Part shown: positions 52,818-61,821 of the stretch, piece after piece
Layout of the letters: each line of letters opens with the position of its first letter
Numbering within the stretch: position 1 is the stretch's first letter
NCBI GenBank assembly: GCA_947377275.1
Contig: CANCFV010000005.1
Span: 1 to 64,000, forward strand
Reading direction: 5' to 3'
Length of the DNA stretch: 64,000 bases
DNA from: Burkholderiales bacterium
GTDB taxonomy: Bacteria; Pseudomonadota; Gammaproteobacteria; Burkholderiales; Burkholderiaceae_C
Notes under the pieces: generated by a model
The model's database searches: none
What the model was told of the DNA's origin: nothing
What the model saw: the letters and a program-made list of their open reading frames with translations, nothing else
Position numbers and translations under genes: made by a program

Positions 52818-53795
52818 TCAGCGGTTCACCCGCGTGCGCCACTGGTCCAGGCGGTCGGCCCAGCTCACGGGGCGGCCCAGGTAAGCAGGCCCCACGGCCT
52901 CCAGCGGCGTGGGCGTGATGCCCAAGTCCTGCAGAGACGGCAGGGTGCCCGTCAGCACATTGGGCACCTTCATCGAGTCCAGGTTGTCGGTGGACATGAG
53001 CGGCTCGCCAGGCAGAAGGCCCAGCGCGCGCGCCTGCAAACGGCCCGCGGCCATCGGCAAAGGCAGCACCGGGCGGGCATGGCCGCTCCATTGGCCCGCC
53101 AGCTTGACCAGCTCGCTCAAGGTCAGCACCTGGGGGCCGGCCAGCTCAAAGCAGCGCCCCGCCGTGCTGCCCTCGAGCAGGCACTGCACGAGGGCGCGGG
53201 CCACGTCGTCCACCCACACCGGCTGGAAGCGGGCGTCACCGCCGGCCAAGGCCATCACGGGCACAAAGCGCTGCAGCAGGGCAAACAGGTTCAAAAAGCT
53301 GTCGTGAGCCCCGAAGATCACGCTGGGGCGCAGCACGGTCAGGTCCAGCGGGGCGGCCCACAGGGCCTGCTCGCCCAGGGTTTTGGTGCGCAGGTACTGC
53401 GAAGGCGCCGCGCCCGCGTCGCCCGGCACACCGCCCTGGATGCCCATGGCGCTGACGTGCACCACCCGGCGTACGCCCGCGTTGGCGCAAGCGGCGGCCA
53501 AGCGCTGAGGCAGGGTCACATGGGCCTGCTCAAAAGCCTGTGGCGTGCCATGCAAGATGGCCACGAGGTTGACCACGGCATCCACATCGCGCAACAGGCG
53601 CGCCAAGGCAGCATCGTCGTGCACATTGGCTTCCAGCACGTCAACCTGTGGCAGCGGGAACAGGTGCTTGCCGCGCTCACGGCGCCGGCTGGGCACCACC
53701 AGGCGCGTGCCGGCAAAGCCTGGGTGGGCCTGCAGTTGTTCGCACAAGGCGCGGCCCACAAATCCGGTGCCGCCCAAGATGAGGATGCGTTTCAT
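52818..53795 (-). CDS. NAD(P)-dependent epimerase / NDUFA9-like SDR
   Basis: MKRILILGGTGFVGRALCEQL; complex I NDUFA9-like SDR sequence. Confidence 0.9.
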   Translation of the reverse strand: MKRILILGGTGFVGRALCEQLQAHPGFAGTRLVVPSRRRERGKHLFPLPQVDVLEANVHDDAALARLLRDVDAVVNLVAILHGTPQAFEQAHVTLPQRLAAACANAGVRRVVHVSAMGIQGGVPGDAGAAPSQYLRTKTLGEQALWAAPLDLTVLRPSVIFGAHDSFLNLFALLQRFVPVMALAGGDARFQPVWVDDVARALVQCLLEGSTAGRCFELAGPQVLTLSELVKLAGQWSGHARPVLPLPMAAGRLQARALGLLPGEPLMSTDNLDSMKVPNVLTGTLPSLQDLGITPTPLEAVGPAYLGRPVSWADRLDQWRTRVNR

Positions 53796-53827
53796 GGCGG
53801 TCAGTGTCCGATCAAGTCAAAGTCGGG

Positions 53828-56146
53828 TCAAGGCAGGTCGTCTTCCACGGGCGAGCCGACACGCGGGCCGATGGTGGCCCCCAAGCGGGCTTTGATCGAC
53901 AAGGGCTTGCCATGCAGGATGTGGGCATACACCGTGGCGTTGGACAAAACCTTTTTGACGTAGTCGCGCGTTTCGTTGAAAGGGATGTTCTCGACCCAGG
54001 CGGCGGCGTCCAGGCGGGTGCCTTCGCGCCAACGCCTCGGGCGTGAGGGCCCGGCGTTGTAAGCGGCGGCGGCCATGGCTTGCGCGCCCTGGAAGTCGTC
54101 CAGCACCAGCTTGAGGTATCCGGCGCCAATGCGCAAGTTGGTGAGCCGGTCGGTGATGAGGTCAGGGTGGTAGTCGATCGACAGCTTCTTGGCCGTCCAC
54201 GCCGCGGTGGCGGGCATCACCTGCATCAGGCCCGAAGCGCCCACGGTGGACTTGGCTGCCACGATGAAACGCGACTCCTGACGGATCAGGCCATACATGT
54301 AGGCCGGGTCCAAGCCCACGTCGCGGGCGGCCGTGACCACATCGGTCTTGAAGGGCGTGGGGTAGCGCTGGCTGAGGTCGATCTCTTGGCGGGTGCGTTC
54401 GCTGGAGTTGATGCAACGGTCCCAGACCTCGCGGCGGCACGCCACCTCTGACACAGCCAGCAGCTCACGGTCGCTCAGGCCACCGGGTTTGCTGAAGGCC
54501 AGGTTGAAGTTCCATTCTTTGACACCTTCGGTGCGCCAGCCCAGGGCGAGCATGCGCAAGGCCCGGTCCACCCCGGGTTGGGCTTGGGCCGCGGCCAGCT
54601 CAGCCTCGGTGAGGGACACCGGGCGGCTGGGCGCGCGGGCGGGTGCCCCCGTGATCTCTTCGGCGGCCAGTTGCCCATAGAAGGTCAGCGGGCTAGACAC
54701 CCGGGTCAGCAGCTCACGGGCCTGCTGGCGGGCCGCTTCGCCACCTTGGCCTTTGCCGCGCGCCAGCAAGGCCTTGGCCTTCCAGTACAGCCAGGCCGAG
54801 TCTTGTTGTTGATCGGGCGCCATCGAATCAACGGCCTGCTCGACCAGGGCCCAGCGCTGGGGTTGGCCCGACGAGGCCGAGCGCAAAGCCACCCGGGCCA
54901 TCCAAGCCAGGGTCTCGCTCGACCAGGCACCGGCCAGGCGAGAGGCCCCTTGCGACAGCTCGCCGGTGCCCGAAGCCACCGCGCGGTCGGTCAAAGCGCG
55001 CTCGAAGTAAGTGGACGCCTCAGGCAAAAGGCGAAAGCCCGCGCTGCGACCCAGTTGCGACCAGGCCCAGGCCGCCTCTTCGGCGTTCCATTGCCAGCGT
55101 TGGCGCGAGGCAGGGTCTTCGATGGCCGCCGCCGCCGCGGCCACGTCCATGCCGGCCCAACGGATGAAGGCCAGCACGTTGAGCTGGGCCTGCGCCTGGG
55201 GTGGCACCGTCAGGGGGATGGGGGTGAGCTTGGTCGGCAGCTTGCCCTTGCGTTTGTCGGGTTTGGACTTGGCGCCGCGCTTGGGCTCAGGCCCGATGGC
55301 GGCACCAGGGGCATGGCGAGCGCCGTCGCTGCCCAGGCTGGCTGCAGCGCCCGAGGGCAAGGTGGCCGCCAAGAAGGACTGCGGCTGCCCCATGAGCTTG
55401 GCCACCAGCTGCGACACGGTGTCGCCCAGCAGGCGCGCAGACTGCTGCACCGCCCGGGGCTTGTCGGCCTCGATGGCCAGGCGCAGCTTGCGCCAGACGT
55501 CGGTGCTGTCGAGCACACCACCGGCCACCAGGGCCTGGGCCATGGCGTCGCAACCGTAATCGGCATCTTTTTGGCCCCACCAGGCCTGGCGAGCCTGCTC
55601 GCGCCAGTCACCCGGGCCCTCCATCGGGGCACGGGTCTGGAAGCGCGCCAGCACGCCCAGGCAGCTGACCTCGCGGTCGTCGTTCATGCGGAAGGTGGGC
55701 TGGATGCGCAAGAAAGTGCCCCAGTCCTGTCGGCGGCCCAGCTCCAGCAACCAGTCGTTGCGGGCGCGGTCGGCCACGTAGCTGTCGGGCCAGCGGGCCA
55801 GGAAGTCGTCGACCTCTGATGGGCCCGCTTCGATCAAACGCACCTGGAAGTACCAGTAGTCCGCCCAAGGCGCCAGCGGGTGGCGGGCGGCGATCAGGGC
55901 ATCGCGATCGGCCAGCAAGCGGGCTTTGTCGCGCACGCGCAGGGCATCTCGGGCGTCTTGCACCGTGCGGTCATCGGCCGCGAAAGCGGCCAGGGCGGCG
56001 TTCGACGGGATGGTGGCGGCCGACTGGGCCCAAGCGGCACCGGGCGCACCGACACCGGAGAGGGCGCACACCAGCGCCAGCGCGGGACAAGCCACCGCCG
56101 ACAACGCATACTGAGAAGACGAGATCCGCAATTGAAACCTTTTCAT
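53828..56146 (-). CDS. slt: Soluble lytic murein transglycosylase
   Basis: AYMYGLIRQESRFIVAAKSTVGASGLMQVMPATAAWTAKKL; signal peptide starting MKRFQLRISSSQYALSAVACPALALVCAL. Confidence 0.93.
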   Translation of the reverse strand: MKRFQLRISSSQYALSAVACPALALVCALSGVGAPGAAWAQSAATIPSNAALAAFAADDRTVQDARDALRVRDKARLLADRDALIAARHPLAPWADYWYFQVRLIEAGPSEVDDFLARWPDSYVADRARNDWLLELGRRQDWGTFLRIQPTFRMNDDREVSCLGVLARFQTRAPMEGPGDWREQARQAWWGQKDADYGCDAMAQALVAGGVLDSTDVWRKLRLAIEADKPRAVQQSARLLGDTVSQLVAKLMGQPQSFLAATLPSGAAASLGSDGARHAPGAAIGPEPKRGAKSKPDKRKGKLPTKLTPIPLTVPPQAQAQLNVLAFIRWAGMDVAAAAAAIEDPASRQRWQWNAEEAAWAWSQLGRSAGFRLLPEASTYFERALTDRAVASGTGELSQGASRLAGAWSSETLAWMARVALRSASSGQPQRWALVEQAVDSMAPDQQQDSAWLYWKAKALLARGKGQGGEAARQQARELLTRVSSPLTFYGQLAAEEITGAPARAPSRPVSLTEAELAAAQAQPGVDRALRMLALGWRTEGVKEWNFNLAFSKPGGLSDRELLAVSEVACRREVWDRCINSSERTRQEIDLSQRYPTPFKTDVVTAARDVGLDPAYMYGLIRQESRFIVAAKSTVGASGLMQVMPATAAWTAKKLSIDYHPDLITDRLTNLRIGAGYLKLVLDDFQGAQAMAAAAYNAGPSRPRRWREGTRLDAAAWVENIPFNETRDYVKKVLSNATVYAHILHGKPLSIKARLGATIGPRVGSPVEDDLP

Positions 56147-56723
56147 GCCTGTGAACACCCCCAACGACGCCCGCCGCGCCCTGCGCCAGCGCCTGCTGGC
56201 CGAACGCCGCACTTGGTCAGCCACCGCCGCTTGCGAGCTGGCGCAACAAGCCTTGCAAGCGCGAGTGATGGACGTGCTGACCCAATTGGAGCCAGAGTGC
56301 CTGGGCCTGTACTGGCCCTGGAGAGGCGAATTTAACCCAGGCGAGGTCGCTCGATGGGCTGCCACGCAATGGCCTTGTCAACTGGCCCTGCCTTTCGCGC
56401 GCAAAAGCCCGGTCGAGATGCATTTCAGGCCCTGGGACGGCGAAGCGCCAAGCTCCCAGGACGAATGCGGCATCCCCAGCCCCGAGGGCAAACCGGTGGT
56501 GCCCGACGTGGTGCTGGTGCCTTGCGTGGGCTTCACGCCCGAAGGTTTCAGACTCGGCTACGGCGGCGGCTACTTTGACCGCTTCCTGGCAGCGCACCCT
56601 CACGTCACGGCCATCGGCCTGGCGTGGGAGGCCGCCAAGGTCGATGCGAACGCCCTGGCGCCCCAAGCCCATGACCAAGCTTTGATGGCCGTGCTCACAG
56701 AAAGCAACACGTGGAGCGTTTGA
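56145..56723 (+). CDS. fau: 5-formyltetrahydrofolate cyclo-ligase
   Basis: ARRALRQRLLAERR; VVLVPCVGFTPEGFRLGYGGGYFDRFLA. Confidence 0.94.
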   Translation: MPVNTPNDARRALRQRLLAERRTWSATAACELAQQALQARVMDVLTQLEPECLGLYWPWRGEFNPGEVARWAATQWPCQLALPFARKSPVEMHFRPWDGEAPSSQDECGIPSPEGKPVVPDVVLVPCVGFTPEGFRLGYGGGYFDRFLAAHPHVTAIGLAWEAAKVDANALAPQAHDQALMAVLTESNTWSV

Positions 56724-56854
56724 CGCCCCTCAGTCGGGGGGGATGAGCGTGGGAACCCTATGGCGGTCCCTGCGATCCGCCCGCAAGATGGCGTCACAGC
56801 AGAGAGGGCGAGCGAGCTGAGCGCCCCAGACATCCAACGAAACAAGGACGCAAC

Positions 56855-57541
56855 ATGAAGTTCCTCAAGCAATTTGGCGCGCTGGCCCTGGCCTTCGCCG
56901 CTGCAGGCGCCGCTTCTGCCGCCACCATCACCCAGCCTTTCACGGCCGTGAGTGCCAAGGTCACCCTGGACACCTCCGTGTTGACCGCCAACAAGCTGAC
57001 CGCTGGTGCGGCTGGCGATGCCACCTACAACGCCAGCACCGGCGTGGTCACTGACCCCCTGGTGTCTGTGTCTCTGGCCGCCAACCCTGGCGCGCTGAAC
57101 CTGGCGTTCAGCAGCACCGGTGGCATCAGCTTCTACAGCGCCGGTCTGTTTGGTCTCCCAGTCAACGTTGCCACGATCAAGAACTTCTCGTTCGACCTGG
57201 CCAACAACACCCTCACCGGTGACTTGGTGACCCCCGCAGGCAATGCCCTCAACCAAGCCCTGCTGGTCGCAGGCAACGTGCAGAGCAACTTCGGCGGCGT
57301 CGATGGCCGCAACGTGAGCAGCTCGACCGCCACGCGTTCGGTGGCCTTGATCGCCAGCAGCTTCACCCTGGCACCGTCTTTCCGGGCGCTGCTCGGCACC
57401 AATGCCTCGTCGTTTGAGTTCGTGGGCACGGCCATCAAGTCGTTCACCGTCGGCACCGTGCCCGAGCCTTCGACCTACGCCATGATGGGCCTGGGCCTGG
57501 TCGGCATCGCAGCGTTGGCACGCCGCAAGCAACAAGCCTGA
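56855..57541 (+). CDS. PEP-CTERM sorting-signal protein
   Basis: Signal peptide plus C-terminal VPEPSTYAMMGLGLVGIAALARRKQQA. Confidence 0.92.
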   Translation: MKFLKQFGALALAFAAAGAASAATITQPFTAVSAKVTLDTSVLTANKLTAGAAGDATYNASTGVVTDPLVSVSLAANPGALNLAFSSTGGISFYSAGLFGLPVNVATIKNFSFDLANNTLTGDLVTPAGNALNQALLVAGNVQSNFGGVDGRNVSSSTATRSVALIASSFTLAPSFRALLGTNASSFEFVGTAIKSFTVGTVPEPSTYAMMGLGLVGIAALARRKQQA

Positions 57542-57560
57542 ACCCCGGTTCTCGCCGCAT

Positions 57561-57590
57561 GAAAAAAGCTCCCCTCGGGGAGCTTTTTTT
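57561..57590. terminator. Rho-independent, likely bidirectional terminator
   Basis: AAAAAAGCTCCCC-tc-GGGGAGCTTTTTTT. Confidence 0.94.
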
Positions 57591-57619
57591 GTGTCCGCTT
57601 GGAAAGCGGCTCGAAGCCA

Positions 57620-58234
57620 TCAGAAGCGGTAGCCAATGCCCACGCCAAACAGCAGTGGGTCCACCTTGACCAAACCCAGATCGGTGCCGTTGCTGGAGAC
57701 GCTGGTGCGGATGTCGATCTTCTTGAGGTCCACGTTCAAGTAGATCTGCTTGGTGATCGGGAAGTCAGCGCCCACTTGCAATGCAAGGCCCCAGCTGTTG
57801 CGGTCGATGTCCAGACCGGGGGCCAAGTTCACGGCCGAGAAGTGGGTGTAGTTCACGCCCACGCCCGCGTAGGGTCGCACCAAGGTGCTCTCGGGCATGA
57901 AGTGGTACTGCACGGTCACCGTCGGTGGCAGGTGGCGCAAGGTCCCCAGGTCGGTGGTGCCGTTGAGCGTGACGGTTTGCTTCTGGGGCGTGGTGGCAAT
58001 CACCTCCACGGCGATGTTCGGCGTGACGAAATACGAGGCGTCGATTTCCCAGATCAGCTTGCTGTTGATGTCGACCTGACCGGCCAGGGTCATGCTGTCG
58101 TTGCTGGGGTCGAGCTGCAGCACGCGGCCGCGGACCATGAAGTCACCTGCCAGGGCGCTGGCTGGCAGGGCAGCGGCACAAGCCAGAGCGGCTGCCGCGA
58201 TCAGAGAGGTGCGGGGGAGGATGCGAGTGCGCAT
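57620..58234 (-). CDS. ompW: OmpW-family outer-membrane protein
   Basis: Signal peptide, GDFMVRGRVLQLDPSND, barrel ending VDPLLFGVGIGYRF. Confidence 0.92.
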   Translation of the reverse strand: MRTRILPRTSLIAAAALACAAALPASALAGDFMVRGRVLQLDPSNDSMTLAGQVDINSKLIWEIDASYFVTPNIAVEVIATTPQKQTVTLNGTTDLGTLRHLPPTVTVQYHFMPESTLVRPYAGVGVNYTHFSAVNLAPGLDIDRNSWGLALQVGADFPITKQIYLNVDLKKIDIRTSVSSNGTDLGLVKVDPLLFGVGIGYRF

Positions 58235-58427
58235 GGTGCTTGTCCTTCTTATGAGGTGGTCGGCGGCCCAGCCCGATTGCTGAAGCCATGCCGCCATTGC
58301 ACCAAGGGCACACCCGCCCGCCTTTGTGTTGCATCAAGCTGCGGCCCAGCCTTGTCGCCTTCGCCACAGCAACCCGGTGCGGGTTTGAGCCAGATCAGAT
58401 GCCCAGCACTTGGGCATCAAAGGCGCT

Positions 58428-59267
58428 TCACAAACCCAAACGCTCGCACAAGGTCAGCACCGTGCTGGCCTGGTTCATCGTGTAGAAGTGCAGCCCGGGC
58501 ACGCCCGCGCAACGCAGCTGGTCACACAGGTCGGTCACCACGTCCAGGCCAAAGGCCTGGATGGAGGCCTTGTCGTCGCCAAAGCCTTCCAGGCGGGTGC
58601 GGATCCAGCGCGGGATCTCGGCACCGCAGGCGTCCGAGAAGCGCAGCAGCTGGCTGCTGTTGGTGATGGGCATGATGCCGGGGATCACGGGGATGGTGGC
58701 GCCCAACTTCTCGGCCTCGTCCACAAAGCGGAAGTAGGCATCGGTGTTGTAGAAGTACTGGGTCAGGGCCACGTCGGCACCGGCCTTGACTTTGGTGACG
58801 TAGGCCTTCAGGTCGGCCTGCGGGTTGCGGGCCTGGGGGTGCATCTCGGGGTAGGCGCCCACCTCGATGTGGAAGTGGCTGCCGGTTTCCTCGCGAATAA
58901 AGGCCACCAGCTCGCTGGCGTAGCGGAACTCGCCAAAGCCGCCATAGCCGCTGGGCAGGTCACCGCGCAAAGCCACCAGGCGCGTGATGCCGTCTTGCTT
59001 GAACTGGGCCAGTTGCTCGCGCACGCTGGCCTTGCTGGCGCCGATGCACGAGAAGTGCGGCGCGGCGTCAAAGCCTTCAGACAGGATGGCACGCACGGCT
59101 TGGATGGTGCCGTCTTGGGTCGAACCACCCGCCCCGTAAGTGACCGAGCAGTACTCGGGCTTGAGCGGGTAGAGCTGCTGGCGCACGGCGGCCAGCTTGT
59201 CGGCGCCCTCGGGTGTCTTGGGCGGGAAGAACTCCAGGCTGACGGGGACGCGGCTTTGGGTCGTCAT
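58428..59267 (-). CDS. metF: 5,10-methylenetetrahydrofolate reductase
   Basis: VSLEFFPPKTPEGADKL, CSVTYGAGGSTQDGT, GADVALTQYFYNTDAYFRF; ATG at 59267. Confidence 0.96.
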   Translation of the reverse strand: MTTQSRVPVSLEFFPPKTPEGADKLAAVRQQLYPLKPEYCSVTYGAGGSTQDGTIQAVRAILSEGFDAAPHFSCIGASKASVREQLAQFKQDGITRLVALRGDLPSGYGGFGEFRYASELVAFIREETGSHFHIEVGAYPEMHPQARNPQADLKAYVTKVKAGADVALTQYFYNTDAYFRFVDEAEKLGATIPVIPGIMPITNSSQLLRFSDACGAEIPRWIRTRLEGFGDDKASIQAFGLDVVTDLCDQLRCAGVPGLHFYTMNQASTVLTLCERLGL

Positions 59268-59323
59268 GGGCAAAGGCTCTTGGCAAGGCGGGTGATCAGG
59301 GGGGCGAGTGCGGAGGGCGAAGC

Positions 59324-60118
59324 TCAGTCGCGTTCGGCGCGCACAAAGAACTCGCGGTTGCCGTCACGGCCGGTGATGGGGCTATTGAAGTAAGCGCGCA
59401 CTTTCAAGCCGTTCTCGGTGCAGGCTTGCTTGATGCGGGCTTCGACCACGGGGTAGCTCTCAGGGTCTTTGACCAAACCGCCGCGGCCGATTTGCTCAGG
59501 CTGCAGCTCGAACTGGGGTTTGACCAGCAGCATCAGCTCGCCCTTGGGCGCAATGAAAGGCACCAACGAGGGCAGCACCAGGGTCAGCGAGATGAAAGAC
59601 AAGTCGCCCACGATGAAGTCGAAACCGCCTTCGGGTGCCGCATCGCCCAGGTCTTCGGCCGTGAGGTGGCGGGCGTTCACGCCCTCGATCACGGTGACTT
59701 GGGGGTGGCCGGCGATCGAATGGTGCACCTGGCCATGGCCCACGTCGAGGCCCACCACGCGCTCGGCGCCCAGGGACAGCATCACTTCGGTGAAGCCGCC
59801 GGTGCTTTGGCCGACGTCCAGGCAGGTCTTGCCGGTCAGGTCAACGGGGTGTTTGCAGGCGGCGCAGTGCTTGAGCGCGCCTTCGAGCTTGAGGCCGGCG
59901 CGCGACACCCAGCGGGTCTCGGCGTCGTCCAGCACCTTGAAATCGGCCCCAATGGGCAGCGCTTCACCGGCCTTACGCACCAGCGTCCAGCCTTTGGGGC
60001 CGTGCCACTGGATGGCGCCCTGCTCCACCAACCGCTGGGCGGCCGATCGGGTGGGGGCGAGGCCCAGCGCGAGGATTTGTTGGTCGGCGCGTTGGGTCAG
60101 TTCGGGCAAGGTGGCCAT
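59324..60118 (-). CDS. tlyA: TlyA-family rRNA methyltransferase / hemolysin-like S4-domain protein
   Basis: RADQQILALGLAPTRSAAQRLVEQGAI (S4); CLDVGQSTGGFTEVMLSLGAERVVGLDVGHGQ. Confidence 0.93.
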   Translation of the reverse strand: MATLPELTQRADQQILALGLAPTRSAAQRLVEQGAIQWHGPKGWTLVRKAGEALPIGADFKVLDDAETRWVSRAGLKLEGALKHCAACKHPVDLTGKTCLDVGQSTGGFTEVMLSLGAERVVGLDVGHGQVHHSIAGHPQVTVIEGVNARHLTAEDLGDAAPEGGFDFIVGDLSFISLTLVLPSLVPFIAPKGELMLLVKPQFELQPEQIGRGGLVKDPESYPVVEARIKQACTENGLKVRAYFNSPITGRDGNREFFVRAERD

Positions 60119-60139
60119 GGGAGTCGATTCAAAGGGTCA

Positions 60140-60180
60140 AAAATAAAGAAAGCGCGTGCCGCACCAGGCGACACGCGCAA
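60140..60180 (-). terminator. Terminator/attenuator-like hairpin between ahcY and tlyA
   Basis: Minus strand: GCGCGTG-tcgcctggtgcgg-CACGCGC followed by TTTCTTTATTTTTG. Confidence 0.75.
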
Positions 60181-60196
60181 CAGCCTGGTCTACCGA

Positions 60197-61633
60197 TCAA
60201 TAACGGTAGGTGTCAGGCTTGTAAGGGCCTTGCTTGCTCACGCCGATGTAGGCGGCTTGCTCGTCCGACAGCTCGGACAGCTGGGCGTTGAGCGTCACCA
60301 ATTGCAGGCGAGCCACCTTTTCATCGAGGTGCTTGGGCAGCACGTAGACCTTGCCATTTTCGTACGCATCGGGGCGCGTGAACAGCTCAATCTGGGCGAT
60401 CGTCTGGTTGGCGAAGCTCGACGACATCACGTAGCTGGGGTGACCCGTGCCGCAGCCCAGGTTCACCAGGCGGCCCTTGGCCAGCAAGATGATGCGCTTG
60501 CCGTCAGGGAAGATCACGTGGTCAACCTGGGGCTTGATCTCTTCCCACTGGCACTTCTCTTCCAGCTTGGCGACCTGGATCTCGTTGTCGAAGTGACCGA
60601 TGTTGCAGACGATGGCGTTCTGCTTCATGGCGGCCATGTGCTCAAACGTGATCACGTCGCGGTTACCGGTGGTGGTCACGAAAATGTCGGCCTTGTCGGC
60701 GGCATATTCCATGGTCACCACGCGGTAGCCTTCCATGGCGGCTTGCAGGGCGTTGATGGGGTCGATTTCAGTGACCCACACTTGGGCCGACAGGGCGCGC
60801 AAGGCCTGGGCCGAGCCCTTGCCCACGTCACCGTAGCCAGCGACCACGGCGATCTTGCCAGCGACCATCACGTCGGTGGCGCGCTTGATGCCGTCGACCA
60901 GCGATTCGCGGCAGCCGTACAGGTTGTCGAACTTGGACTTGGTGACCGAGTCGTTCACGTTGATGGCGCGGAACAGCAGCGTGCCCTTGGCCGACATTTC
61001 GTTCAGGCGGTGCACGCCGGTCGTCGTCTCTTCGGTCACGCCGATGATTTCAGCGCCCTTGCGGCTGTACCAGGTGCTGTCCACAGCCAGCTTGGCCTTG
61101 ATCGAGGCGAACAAGATGCGCTCTTCTTCGCTGCCAGGGTTGCTCAGCAAGGACGGGTCGGTTTCGGCCTTTTTGCCCAGGTGCATCAGCAGCGTGGCAT
61201 CGCCGCCGTCGTCCAGGATCATGTTGGGGCCTTCGCCTTCGGTGCCCTTGGCGCCGAATTCAAAGATGCGGTGGGTGTAGTCCCAGTAGTCTTCCAGCGA
61301 CTCGCCCTTGTAGGCGAACACGGGGGTGCCCGCTTCGACCAAGGCGGCGGCAGCGTGGTCTTGCGTGGAGTAGATGTTGCACGAAGCCCAGCGCACAGTG
61401 GCACCCAAGGCTTGCAGCGTTTCGACCAGCACGCCGGTCTGGATGGTCATGTGCAGCGAGCCGGTGATGCGCGCGCCCTTGAGGGGCTGGCTGGCGGCGT
61501 ATTCGCGGCGGATGGCCATCAGCGCGGGCATTTCGTGCTCGGCGATGGTCAATTCTTTGCGGCCCCAAGCGGCCAGCGACAGGTCGGCGACGATGTGGTC
61601 AGACGACGAAACGGGTTTCAAAACAGCGTTCAT
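60197..61633 (-). CDS. ahcY: Adenosylhomocysteinase
   Basis: [43 protein letters not shown]-type N-terminus; [41 protein letters not shown]-terminal KPDTYRY. Confidence 0.98.
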   Translation of the reverse strand: MNAVLKPVSSSDHIVADLSLAAWGRKELTIAEHEMPALMAIRREYAASQPLKGARITGSLHMTIQTGVLVETLQALGATVRWASCNIYSTQDHAAAALVEAGTPVFAYKGESLEDYWDYTHRIFEFGAKGTEGEGPNMILDDGGDATLLMHLGKKAETDPSLLSNPGSEEERILFASIKAKLAVDSTWYSRKGAEIIGVTEETTTGVHRLNEMSAKGTLLFRAINVNDSVTKSKFDNLYGCRESLVDGIKRATDVMVAGKIAVVAGYGDVGKGSAQALRALSAQVWVTEIDPINALQAAMEGYRVVTMEYAADKADIFVTTTGNRDVITFEHMAAMKQNAIVCNIGHFDNEIQVAKLEEKCQWEEIKPQVDHVIFPDGKRIILLAKGRLVNLGCGTGHPSYVMSSSFANQTIAQIELFTRPDAYENGKVYVLPKHLDEKVARLQLVTLNAQLSELSDEQAAYIGVSKQGPYKPDTYRY

Positions 61634-61717
61634 GGACAGAGCTCCTGATGGTTCAGAGCCGCCGTGCGCTGCTGGGCGTCAAAGCAATAGACACAACTCA
61701 CCCAGCGGGACACATGC

Positions 61718-61801
61718 GGGTGAGCGCCGTTGCATGAAACCACTTCCGAGCCTGGGGGCCTGCCGCGGGGGCAAGCGCCTTGCAACGCTCCTCGAAAGTG
61801 G
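61718..61801 (-). ncRNA. S-adenosylhomocysteine (SAH) riboswitch
   Basis: Minus strand CCACTTTCGAGGAGCGTTGCAAGG...CCCCCAGGCTCGGAAGTGG...CAACGGCGCTCACC: P1 CCACTTtCGAG/CTCGgAAGTGG, GAGGAGCG-TGCAA core, CCAGGCTCG and AACGGCGCTCA; upstream of ahcY. Confidence 0.93.
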
Positions 61802-61821
61802 CCGAAGTATAAAGGCTGCCC

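Noticed and set aside
56724-56854. Possible sigma-54 promoter upstream of the PEP-CTERM gene
   Set aside because: GG and GC elements are present but not with the required GG-N10-GC spacing.
59426-61648. 740-aa plus-strand ORF
   Set aside because: Antisense to tlyA and ahcY, both strongly recognisable; low-complexity His/Gln/Gly/Val-rich product typical of GC-rich shadow frames.
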